This document shows positions 47,901 to 58,700 of a stretch of DNA of 64,000 bases, piece after piece. Every line of letters starts with the position of its first letter. Position 1 is the stretch's first letter. The translations under genes were made by a program, and so were the position numbers. The notes beneath the pieces were generated by a model. It made no database searches, was not told the DNA's origin, and was given only the letters and a program-made list of their open reading frames with translations. Source of the DNA: Eriocheir sinensis (lineage: Eukaryota; Arthropoda; Malacostraca; Decapoda; Varunidae); the NCBI RefSeq assembly GCF_024679095.1, contig NC_066513.1:14367710-14431709 (forward strand), written 5' to 3'.

Positions 47901-50900
47901 AATGCATGATAGTGATAAAGGGAAGATGCCCACAGCCTATAACTACTGAGGGATAGTGGGAGATCGAAAAATAAGAATAAATAGCTTCAGAATAGTCGTG
48001 TTTTGTAACTCCAAGCTCCTCACTCTTTGCCGCCGATCACACACATCATTGCCTTTCTTGGTCAATATAACGATTACAAAAGCTTCATGTAGACTTCTAA
48101 TGCTTGGACGTGATCAGTTGAACATTTCCACAGCTTATAAGTGCCATAGAATAATCGAGGAAGGTGGGGAAATAAGAAAATATGGCTTTGAAATGGAGGT
48201 GGTGGTGCGGGCGGGTAGGCTAATCGCAGCGCTGCCAAACATTAGGCTATGGTCGAGTGTTCGTGGAGGCATTCGGAATTTTGATAGTTCAGATAATTAT
48301 GGCAACCCTACCTATGAAGGCATTCTTCATTCATCATCGTTACTGAGCAATTTTACTATGTATTTCAGTGCCCATGCTTATGATAAGAAGCCACAATAGT
48401 GAATAAAAGGTGTTTAATGTGAAACATTATTTGATTGTTTCTTAATCAATAAAACGCAAAGTAATGCCAGTAACTGTCCATTCGCTTCGTGTCATACTGT
48501 GCGTGTGTATTAATAACTGCAGAAGACAATTCATGGAACATTTTGAGAGGGGCGACATCACTTCGTATCGCGACTGTACAGTACTTAAAAATCCTTTTGT
48601 GTGGAGTCTAAAATGGACACAGCTTGAAGAAAATGCTCTTTTGCAATATTTTTGCCGAGTATAACATAGTTCTTCAATTTCTATGGCAATGTTTTGAAGT
48701 GTGTGATGTTATGTCTGTCTGTCCAGCTCACTTTTGCATTGTTTTGAGAGTTAGGATATAATTATCTGTCTGGCAGCCTATATTCCCATATTATTAGCTT
48801 CACGGAAATTGAGCCGATGAGTGTAATTCATCATTGATTAGAATTCAGTCCTGTACTGCACATTTACTAATCATCCTGCTGCACCTCCAGGGCCTTGGAA
48901 CTGTGCTGGAGCTGAGCTCAGTGCCTGAGGATGAGGTTTTCTTGGGTGGCCTGGACACTAAAGGCAGTGATGGGAAGCTTGTTTGTATCTGGCATGATGA
49001 TGTTATGCAGGTATGTGTTTGTGTGCGTGTGTGTGCACACATGTGTATATGTACATTCATCTAGTTGTATACATGATTTAAGTTAATCTTGTTTGAACTA
49101 TTTCCATATCTACATTTATTTAACTTATGCAGTTTATTTGTTCTTGCCAACTCCCAAATATACCTTGCCCACGTGTGTGCGTGTGGTATAAGGTTTTCCC
49201 ATTGTCTCATGGAGTGGGTTATGGGGCATTGAGCATGTAGACTACAGTTTTTAATTCAACAAATTACCTTTGTAAGAATCTTGTATACCTCCAGAACATT
49301 TCCTGGCATAAGCACAGTATGATTCCTCATGTCTACCCAGGTTGTGTTTCATGTGGCCACCATGATGCCCACCAAAGAGTCCGATCCAAATTGTAACAGC
49401 AAGAAACGGCACATTGGCAACAACTATGTCACCATTGTTTACAACGAAAGTGGCCAGCCCTACAGCATCAATACCATAAAGGTGAATTAAGAATGCTCAA
49501 GTTTATCTGCAGGAAAGCTTTGGAACATTATATGCCTTTTGGATCAAGTCAAAATAAAGTCTGGCTAAAGCTGAATAACTGCAGTTACCATTTCCTTCTA
49601 GAGTGATAGAGATAATCAGTGAGCATCAGTCCTACACTTCTCAGCTAACTTAAATAAGGTTTTATTCTGTTTAATATTTAATAGTTTGTTGGAGAGGATG
49701 GTCAGTAAAAGTTAAACCTATTTTTATTACGAGAAGTGATGAAAACGGTTAATAATTTAGATTTTATTGTCTAGCATTATTATACAGCTGGTCCAGCAAA
49801 TAAATCTTGGATAAATTGGGTTACTTGATGAAACATCAAGTTGGGTAGGGGATGCCTTGAGTACATACTCTTCCTATAGACTTTTTCCTTTTTCAGGTGT
49901 ATATGTAAACCAAGTGCAAAGTAGATGAAGATAGTACTTGTAAGTCTTTATAACAGCCTCCTCTTCACTTGTAGGGTCAGTTCAACCACACCACAGTGGA
50001 GATCGTGCCGGGTGATCACTCCACCAACAGTGTTGGGGTACTGTGTCGGCCAGAGCTGACAGACTTTGTGGGTGGTGGTGGCAGTCCTCGACTTGTATCT
50101 GATACCAATCTGCCCATCCTTGTACGGCAGATTGCCCTTCATGCTGATGTGAGTGTTCAGAGTAATGGGGGGGAAGGAGTTGTGTTTAGTCACAGTTTAA
50201 CTTCAGTTTGTGGAACCACTAACATAAATGATAAAGGGCTCCTGGTGCAATATAGTAAATACTAAACTAAGTCATGGTGATAGTGGTACTGTATTGTTAC
50301 AAGTAAATGCAGTAGGATTTTGCCAGCAACAGTTTCCTAAAGTTTGACAATAACAGTAAGTTACAATAGATAGAGTTTCTGCAGTGATGTTTGAATAATT
50401 TATTTTTTAAATGAAAGGAAGCATCGGGGTGCATCTTGGATAACATTTTGCTGCCATCTTCATACAACCACTCTTAATTATAGACAATTCTTACTGAACC
50501 ACTTTGAGGTGAATTTCTAAAACTTGCATATCCGGTCTTACAAAATAGTTGAAGATGCAAATAGTAAACAAACACATACTCACCATTTTATTGACAAGTG
50601 TTCGAGAAGAAGGACTCTCCATTTTATTATTGACAAGTGTTGGAGAAGAGAGAGGGACGCTTTTGTGGGTGGAGTGCGTGCCTGGAGGTGGTTGCTACGA
50701 GGGGGAAAAATGGCGGGAGGCCAAGGAGCTGCCACTGCTTTGAGAGCCACACACACACACACCCATATCTTACACTTCATGACTTGTTGTTACGTGCCAG
50801 GAGAACTTTTTGCACTCTGAACGTCTTCTCATGATATCAACCCTCCTCATTTATTCAGTCTTGGGACTTGCACCAAAACTGACTGGCTTGTCCACCCTAG

Positions 50901-51621
50901 TGACTGTATTTGCTATTTTTTTACCTGCTCAAGGTTTGGAGATAGTATTATAATTGTACAATCACTGCTTTATCCATTGATGTAAACCCGATTGTTGTTA
51001 TACAGGCAGTCCTCATGTTACAATGGGGTTCGGTTTGACAGGCAGGTCATAAGTCGAAGTTTACATTTATTTTTAATCATAACATTTCAACTGTCCTGCT
51101 ACAGATAGAGCTGCTTTCCTGCATCTCCTACCCTCACCCCCATCTGTCCTTGTGCACCTACTTCACCCCCCCGCCCTACATATGGTTGACCCCATTAGCC
51201 ATGCAACGTTATACAGAATTAACAATGGAGCCACCAAGTTTTGCTGATATGGCAGCCTTTGCCACCTTGTTGCCACTTACAGGCAATTCATGTGCTGAAT
51301 TTCAATCATTCTAAATAGCAATGACACTTGATATTGATTGACACTTTCAGGGTATTTGTCAAACCTAATGATAAAAACTTATCCTCTCAAATCTTTCAGC
51401 TGGCATCAACCATCTGGGAGTCACTGAATCGGCCACCACACAGTCCCTATGCCAGTAACTGGTTGGAACGGCTCCGGAAGATTAGGAAGATCCGACAAAT
51501 GGTGACTGAGCCGGATGGGACGCAAGCCAACATCATGGATTTCACGGACATGGTGGACGCAGACAAGTGGGACAAGGCTCGGGGTGGCGGTTCAGGGTAC
51601 TGGCAGCAGTTCCTTGCCTGA
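32990..51621 (+). CDS. TSC2: Tuberin (TSC2-a), complete, 33 coding exons
   Basis: Subunit of the TSC1-TSC2 complex and GAP for the Rheb GTPase, which restrains mTORC1 at the lysosome. Exons: 32990-33196, 33357-33544, 34176-34373, 34878-35052, 35243-35434, 35573-35714, 35892-36043, 36164-36336, 36706-36874, 37396-37626, 38051-38288, 38677-38823, 39138-39256, 39386-39532, 39843-40029, 40424-40620, 40913-40987, 41807-41905, 42269-42378, 42635-42789, 42944-43035, 43316-43403, 43675-43911, 44154-44347, 44772-45000, 45311-45509, 45772-45865, 46057-46274, 47130-47361, 48891-49010, 49341-49481, 49975-50148, 51400-51621. All use GT/AG and phases join, giving 1846 residues (human 1807). Start 32990 (MSKDSKGDK) matches the human N-terminus better than an in-frame ATG at 32954. 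An alpha-helical N-terminal half ([24 protein letters not shown]) leads to a low-complexity middle and the GAP domain from about residue 1550, with asparagine thumb N1695 in KKRHIGN. Akt-type sites: RRRSAS (S973) and RDRGHT (T1516). Poly-Ala and poly-Thr tracts lie in exons 23 and 25. Confidence 0.97.
34563..34666 (+). repeat. LINE 3'-tail fragment in TSC2-a intron 3
   Basis: Matches the 3' UTR of the LINE at 26073-28050 (read on its own strand): CCACCTCTTTGGATTCTTTT, GAGCAGC..GTAATGGGCTTT, then TGCCCTTGAGCTGTCTCC and an A-rich end. A heavily 5'-truncated insertion. Confidence 0.8.
36391..36612. mobile_element. Palindromic MITE-like element in TSC2-a intron 8
   Basis: Arms of about 103 bp (36391-36494 and 36509-36612) are inverted copies: for example GGGTCCCTACAGAG against CTCTGTAGGGACCC, and GGCCATATTACAAGTC against GACTTGTAATACGGTCC. 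The loop is about 14 bp. Each arm itself contains two similar AAGTC.AA.CC.AGAAG modules. No coding capacity. Confidence 0.85.
37636..37889 (-). pseudogene. LINE reverse-transcriptase fragment in TSC2-a intron 10
   Basis: On the minus strand the stretch [20 protein letters not shown] followed by FNEEKC matches the conserved region downstream of the catalytic YADD in LINE-type reverse transcriptases. It degenerates after about 60 codons. Both borders show TTAACCC-type ends (37636 region and 37876-37889), so it may have been carried in by, or lie inside, a second element. Confidence 0.55.
41032..41130. repeat. (CA)n microsatellite and LINE tail in TSC2-a intron 17
   Basis: Imperfect (CA)n at 41032-41062 is followed by TTGTTGCCCTTGAGCCGTAT and a run of more than 20 A, the same terminal block as the LINE tails at 26073 and 34666. 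Confidence 0.8.
46287..46815. repeat. ~160-bp tandem repeat, 3.3 units, in TSC2-a intron 28
   Basis: The block TCTCATTAGTAAGGAAGCAT ... ATGAATTTTCTGAG ... GTTAGGTT.AGTTTAGGGTAT ... GGTATAAATCAACAAA..AATGACCTCACTT recurs at about 46292, 46451, 46611 and, partially, 46781. Confidence 0.9.
47130..51621 (+). other. TSC2: TSC2-a RapGAP/TSC2 catalytic domain exons 29-33
   Basis: Exon 29 opens [13 protein letters not shown]; exon 30 carries [14 protein letters not shown] and IWHDDVMQ; exon 31 carries [15 protein letters not shown] and [15 protein letters not shown]; exon 32 carries [12 protein letters not shown]; and exon 33 is the C-terminal helix with [14 protein letters not shown]. The asparagine in HIGN corresponds to human N1643, the catalytic asparagine thumb of this GAP class. 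The residue before FVFLQ is Cys where human has Ser. Confidence 0.93.
47418..48576. mobile_element. Tc1/mariner-like non-autonomous element, 1159 bp, in TSC2-a intron 29
   Basis: The left end CAGTTGCGATATGAAGTGAT (47418 onward) and the inverted right end CAGTCGCGATACGAAGTGAT match at 24 of 26 positions and continue GTCGCC on both sides. The element is flanked by a TA dinucleotide on each side (47416-47417 and 48577-48578), the target duplication typical of Tc1/mariner; termini starting CAGT also fit. The interior has two diverged copies of a ~150-bp module (47835-47985 and 48045-48190). A 147-codon open frame (47956-48399) has no transposase motif that I can recognise. Confidence 0.75.
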
Positions 51622-52723
51622 GTGCTGTGAACGGGGCCGTGTTTGGTGCAGCTGAAGCCACCTCAAGCCTTGTACAATTGGAATTTATTTGGCACCTATG
51701 GATCTATGGTTTTCAGATTTTATTTTGAGATTAACGTCACACAAGATAGTGACAACTTACACTGAAGAATCTATTTTATTCATATTTATCATTGCTCAAT
51801 GATATATATTAATGTATATTTTTTGCTTAAGTGATTTTATTTTTCTGTACCTCAGATTTGATTTGGAACCCCAAGTGATATATATTTAGGAATTGTATCT
51901 GGATACCCAAAGTGTTTATAAACATGTTTTCTAGTGAGACTCCAGATCACTTGTTGGACCTCATCTTCAGCTACCAGTGCACACAGTTTCAGGCATTTGT
52001 TCCATACTTTGGGGATTCCCAACTTTGTATGGTTTGTGTTTGTATGTGCATGGATCTGTTTGTGTGAATGCAAAAGTTTGTATGCATGTGAAGTGCTGTT
52101 CTTATTCAATACATGTAAAAACAATATGGTTAATCTTATTTCAATTTCCAAAAATCTTGAGTGCCTGATATTCTGCTGACAAATGGCAGTACATGTGCTG
52201 TAAATGACAACCCATCAAATCTGGAGCCATTATGAGCTTGCTGCCTCAAGGTGAAGTTGGGGACAGGTGCTTTAGTTGCACACAGCTTTGGTCCTCCTGT
52301 TATTTTGCCCTTGAGCCCATGGTGGATATGTCAAAGGCTTTCTCTAGATTTAGGCACACAATCCACCCTTATGTGGAAATTCCTTAGTGACACTATTTTC
52401 GACTTCTGAATCCAAATTGACGTCAAAGTACCAATTTCTTCCAGATAATTTATCCATCTGTCAATATTCTCTTGCACAGTTTAGAGACTACATTCATCTA
52501 GACACACTGATTAAAGTTCAGATAAAGGCAAATACAGAGTAAGGGGCATATGCTATTGCTGCAAGTATTCAGGTAAATTATATATGATGTGAAAGGACCA
52601 TTTTAATTGCAAAGAAAACAGTACTAGTAAAATTCATAAAATCTTCAAAATGTATGATATAAAATAGAGTAAAAAAGGAACATACAATATCCTTAACAAA
52701 ACATTACAACACTAACACCCACA
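51622..52723. other. Shared 3'-flank between the two convergent TSC2 genes
   Basis: The two stop codons are 1.1 kb apart, so the 3' UTRs meet or overlap here. I see no clear AATAAA for TSC2-a; an ATTAAA for TSC2-b lies on the minus strand at about 52599. Within it, about 52300-52460 is a retroelement remnant. Confidence 0.6.
52300..52460 (-). pseudogene. Decayed LINE reverse-transcriptase fragment
   Basis: On the minus strand QFGFRSRK is followed about 25 codons later by CLNLEKAFDIS, matching the GFR and KAFD blocks of LINE reverse transcriptases in the right order and spacing, with stops between. Confidence 0.5.
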
Positions 52724-55700
52724 TCAGTACATCAGCTGAATGGAGTACTTGCCAGATTTATTTGGTTCTCTGTTCCTCACGGTAACATCAGTCAAATCGG
52801 CAAAGTCATTGAGTTCGGGTGCACCAAACTTCTCATCACTCTTCCTGATGTTGCCCTGTACATTGTTGCAGATCCGTCTGATGTGTCGCAGCCGCTCCAC
52901 CCAGTTGTTGGCGTAGGGGGTGTGTGGTGGGCGTGTCAGCGACTCAAAGATTTTGGCTGCCAGCTGAGAAGGGAGGGAAGGGGAGTATTTTCAGAGCCAC
53001 CACCTTCGTATGAGGTGGTAAATGATTATTCTCAACTATTTTATTTTTTTGCCATTGCTTTATGTATCATTCATGGATTTATATAAAGATGTCTACCTGT
53101 ATGACCTTTTTTGTCATTTAGGTCAGTCTTTATGAGGATTTTTTAAATGGACAAGGAATGGAAGATGGTGATAATGATGCGAGTAGGGCAAGGATGCAGT
53201 GTATGGACATGAGCAAATAGAGACTTAAGGAAAAAAAAAGTAATCATTGTCCTAAAGGCATATAGTTTTGTAGTAATTATAATCAACAAATAAAACTTCC
53301 TCACATTAGAGTGGACGGCCATCTGCCTGACAAGCATGGGCAGGCTGGCGTTGGACACCAGTCGTGCACTCGTCCCCTTCAAGTAGTTGAGCATCTGAGG
53401 CTGGCAGTGAAGCTTGACGGTGTTGGTGTCTTTATAGTTGGGTACAATTTCTATCACAATGTGATTGAACTGGCCCTGAAAAGTAGTTGAGACAATTATT
53501 AACAATACGTTTTCTCAGCTCCACCTGTCATGGATTTCAACTTTTTCTCCAGGCAATAATAATAATTATTCTTCAGGCAATAATAATCATTATAAGTAAC
53601 CACAAAATATTGATTAATAATAAATAAAAAAAACACTAGCAATTCTTAAGATTTGCCCATTGTGGTTTTGTGCTGCTACAGAAATATACCCACCGAGGGC
53701 TTGGTTTACCTTGATGGTGTGTGGGCCGTAGGGTTTGTCACTGTCATTGTACACAATGGTGACGTAGTTGTTCCCAATGTGCCGCTTTTTTCCATTACAT
53801 CTTGGATCAGAGTCCCTGGTGGGCATCATGGTGGCCACATGGAACACAACCTGGGGAGATGCAAGCCCTCTCAAACATGTAATAATATATTTCAGCAGAC
53901 TATACTATTAAGGTATACAGCACCCTGATATTTAAAGATATACAAGGTAGATGGTAAATGGCTGCCAATCTTAAAATGTACTCTGAGGTACACAAAAACT
54001 GTTGGTGTTCTGGAGCCATTGGCCATTTCATTTGGTAAATATTTCACCTGCAGTAAGTCGTCATGCCAGATTAGAGTATTTTTCCCATCCACCCCTGATG
54101 TGTCCAGGCCTCCAAGGAAGACATCTTGGGACAAGTTTGTCAACTCCACATAGGAACCCAGAGCCTGAAACAATACTCTTCTTACCCCTTCGGGCAAAAC
54201 AGCACAAGACATTTCTCTACTCATTCTCTAAAAAATTGTTTTCAGTGTAGACTATTACAACTGGTACAAATCAGTCAACCAAGTTTACCATGAATCTGTA
54301 AAATCAAAATCTGTAGAAAGGAATTCAAAGCCTTACATAGAGGAACTGCATGTATCTGAGTGAGCCAAAAGAGTTGCTCAGAATCTCCTGCTCCAGTGTC
54401 TGCCCCTTGCGCACATACAGCACTCCAATCTTGTGGGTGTCACAAGGCTTGATCAGGTCCAGAAGCTTGAGTGACCGGTGCATCTCCATCTGTTCAGTTG
54501 GCAGCAGGACGGGACGTCTGTCATCAGTTGGCATCAAGCCATCGTAGTACAGCTGAAGGAACACGAAGCTGGAAGGAAAAGCATCAATATTGCAACTACA
54601 TAACTTACTGCTATTCACAATGTACTTTTAACCAAATCTAATTTAAAGATCAATAATTGAAAATAAACATATTATACATATACATATTATCAACATCTTC
54701 ACATTAGAAAATTAAAAGTAGTAGCCATATATATGGAAATAAAATGGTGTTTAGAGGTAAACTTTTGTCTGCTGCCAGTTCAATGAAGCTGAACTTGTAA
54801 CTTGTATTCATGCAGCCCTTAGTCTTAGTCACAATACCTTTATGAAATGTGCTCTCACCTTGGTGACAGTGACTCTGGTACTACATCCTCCTCCACTGTA
54901 CCAGGACTCCGAGCCTCCACATGAGGATGCTCCTTGGGAATCGCTCCTGTTTTTGTTTTAGTCTTCTGAACAGATGAGGCATCACCACCTTGCTTGCCAC
55001 CACCTCTCCCCACTGCCTCCGCAGGGTCCTGTGAGGTGTCAAGTAATGAAGCAAAAAGAGCAGTTCTTATAAAAAAAACTGATTAGCAATAGCATTTGAG
55101 GAATTAATATTATTCTCTTAATTGACCCTGGTCATGGAAAATATAGAATGGAAAATAATAAAGAAACAAGGATATAATGTAACAAAGAACCACAGTGCTA
55201 AGCAATATACAAAAAACTACAGATTTAACCCTCTCGCACACCGCAAGTTTCCAATAAGTTTGTTCCACTCACCATCAGGCCCGACCAGCCTTCTTTTGCC
55301 GCCGCGATACTCTACCTTCCCAGACATATTTTACCCTCAGATATATCGTACCCCAATAAATTTGGTATCAATGGCTTTATAAAGACTTGTACTCGAACAT
55401 GCGCAAATAAAAATAGAGGAAAATAAACAATACAAACTCGTTTCAAGTCTCCGTATTGAGTATTGTATTGTTCCCTAGCTAGGCTCGAAATTTTGTGGGC
55501 CAACTTTTTTAGCTGAATACATGTTTCGAAGTGGAATTTAGTGAGGATTCCTATGATATCCTCAACATCCTCATACGCCTATTAGTTCCCGAGTTACACC
55601 AAGAAAACTTATTCTAACAAATGACGCTCCCAAATTTGACGCACTTTCACTGAAAACTAATTTTTAATCAATTTTTAAAACTTTTATGATGCGTTTTGAG

Positions 55701-58700
55701 TTATTGTGCGCCAGGACCTTTTTACCCTTGATGACGCGAAATGCGTCATCGTGCTCGAGAGGGTTAATAAAGAAAAACTTACTGGGTTCTCTCTTCCTCT
55801 TGTAGCCTTGCCTGGCATATCTTTCCAGAATGGGGAAGGGAGTTCACTTATGTCCCCCAGAGTAAGAATGTCATCATCACTGCTGAATGATCTATTCTGG
55901 ATAGTCATCATTACTGAAAAGTTGCCTGAAAATATATCAAAAGTTTAACACACATTCCAAAGACTTGGAACAACATATATCTTCATAGTCCTCTGCATGT
56001 CAGAGGTGACTAAAAAGTAAAAACACATTCTTCCTTATTGGCATCAAAACCACCTTCCAGAACACAACTTTTAAAGCTAGTTTGTATCACTGGTGCATCT
56101 TTGACACTGGAGAATCTTCAACAATATCAATTAAAGCCACTCAACCAGTAGTGTAAAGGTTTGGAATAACAGAATTTTGGCTAGAACATTTGTTAAAATG
56201 GTTAGACACAGCAGAAATGTTGAAATGTGGATGAGATGAAGTCTTGAAATGGATGGTCAAGATATGTGAAGTAGCATGGGAGGGGGGGGTGGTGCCAGCA
56301 GACTGGACAAAAGCCATCATTGTCCCAGTTTACAAGGGGAAGGGCAGGAGAGGGGAATGTGGGAGCTATAGAGGTATAAGTCCCCTGAGTATACCCAGAA
56401 AGGTATATGGAAAAGTTATAATAGAGAGGGTGCCAAGACTTACAGAAGAGAAAATCAACGAAGAACAAGGAGGCTTCAGGAAGGGAAGGGGATGTGTGGA
56501 TCAGATATTTGCCTTCAGGATGGTAGTAGAAAAAATAATAGCAAAAGGAAAGAAACTATACGCTGCCTTCATGGATCTGGAAAATGCTTATGACAGAGTC
56601 GATTGGATTGCATTGTGGGAGGTTTTAAAGATTTATGGTGTGGGAGGAAAACTGCTTAGTGCAATAAAGTCTTTATGAGAATGCATCTGCAGGTGTCAAA
56701 ATTATTGGAGAAAGAAGTGAACATTTTGAGATAAAAGTGGGCTTAAGACAAGGGTGCATCATGTCACCATGGTTATTCAATATTTATATGGATGGTGTCA
56801 GAGGAATGAAGGGCAAAGTTGGAGTAAGACTGTTCGATGAGGGAAGGAGGTGGGTACTGAATTCGATATAGTTTGCTGATGACACGGTGCTCATTGCAGA
56901 AAATGAAAGTGAGCTACAAAATTTGGTCAGTGTTTTTGATAGTGTCTGTAATAGGAGAAAGCTGAAAGTAAATGTCAACAAAAGTAAAGTGATGGTTTGT
57001 GAGCGAAGTAGAAGTGAGGTTGTAGATTTTGTATGCCCATATAGAGTGGGAATTGAATGTGAAAAAGAATACAAAATAATTTTGAATGGTGAAGAAATGG
57101 AGGAGGTCAATGAGTTTAAGTACCTTGGATCAGTTATGTGTAAGCATGGTGGTATGGAGGGAGAGATAAGAGAAAGGGCATTGCAAGGAAGAAGGGTGGT
57201 AGGGTCTTTGGGACGAATCATGAATGGCAGAAGTGTGAGCATGGAAGTAAAGAAGGATTTGAGAAATACAATAATAGTACCAACCCTCACATATGCAAGT
57301 GAAACGTGGGCCTGGAATGAAAGTCAGAGGTCTAGAGTGCAGGCAGTTGAAATGAGTTATTTGAGGAGTGCTTGTGGTGTGAGTAGAATGGATGGAATGA
57401 GTAAAGAAAGTGTGTACGAGCATTTTGGAATGTGTCACGGGTGAAGGGAAGAAGTGTGGAGTGGTGGAAGAAGTGAAGCGACACACCTTAAAGTGGTTTG
57501 GCCACATGGAGCGAATGGAGGAGAGTAAGATGACCAGAAGGGTGTATGTGAGTGAGATAGAGAGAGGGAATACTAGAGGACGACCTCCAGTGAAATGGAG
57601 GGATAGGGTGCAAGAGTACGTTGGGGAGAGGGGGGAAAGATCTTTGAGAAACTTTGAGCAGGCAAGGAGGGAGTGTCTGGATAGAGAAAGTTGGAAGCTC
57701 TTCTGTCGTGGCCATCCCCTGGTGGGAGCTCCTAGGAGCAGGCATCGATGAAATGATGATGATGATGATGTTAAAGACTTCCCCCCCACCTAGCTGGAAC
57801 AATTCACCACCACCAAGCATTACCATCACCTTGTTTGCTCATTGTCAGTGTCACTGGCTTGAGTGAAAGTTTGTTAGATGAAAGATATTCCAATTCAATC
57901 CCAAGATCCTGAAACAGACCATATTAAAATTTTTAAAGTAATATCGAAGCATCAACTGCTACTGGTATAATGGGCCAGGGTACACACCACAAGGCTGCCT
58001 CATGTATAGCTCAGCCCATCCTCGGCACCAGCAGGAACATTTATGAAGAACAATAGGCATGCCAGGTTTGAGTCCAAGCTCCTTTGCAACATCCTGAGGT
58101 CGTGGGGGCAGCATTGGCATCTGCAGACGTGGAGGCGTTCCCACCGTGAGCACCTTTGGATGACTCTGCCTGCCTCCATCCACCTCTGTAGATACAGATG
58201 TAGTGCTGTACTCTTAACTTTTGCCCCTTAGTAGTTTGAGAGAAAAATGCATTGTACTGAGAGTAGGATCCCATGATTTAAACTCAGCATGTCAAAATCA
58301 ATAATAACAATAGGGAAAATAGTCCAGTCTTTCAGCTTTCAATCAGGAGACCTTAGATGATTTATATGATCAATCAGGAGACCTTAGATGATTTATATGA
58401 TGAAGTCTTGTAAACACCATTAGAGCAACCACACCTCTGCCAGATAAAATTAAACTGTAGTCAATAATCATGAGAAAAAGATTCCTACTAAAATGGGTTT
58501 AATCTACTATGACAAAGCAAAACCAGTTACACGATGTATATTAACAGAGTTAAGGTCAATAATAATACACCAATAGAACAAACCGGCTGCAGGAGCAGCA
58601 GCAGCAGGAGCAGGCTTTCTCGGTAGGGGGACAAAGCAGCGCACTTCTTTCCAGTTCCGTTTTTCTGTCTGCAGTAAAGAAAATCCAAGCATTTGGGTTT

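Noticed and set aside
47956..48399. 147-codon open frame inside the Tc1/mariner-like element
   Set aside because: No DDE/D motif or helix-turn-helix pattern visible; it spans the diverged internal repeats, so it is likely chance.
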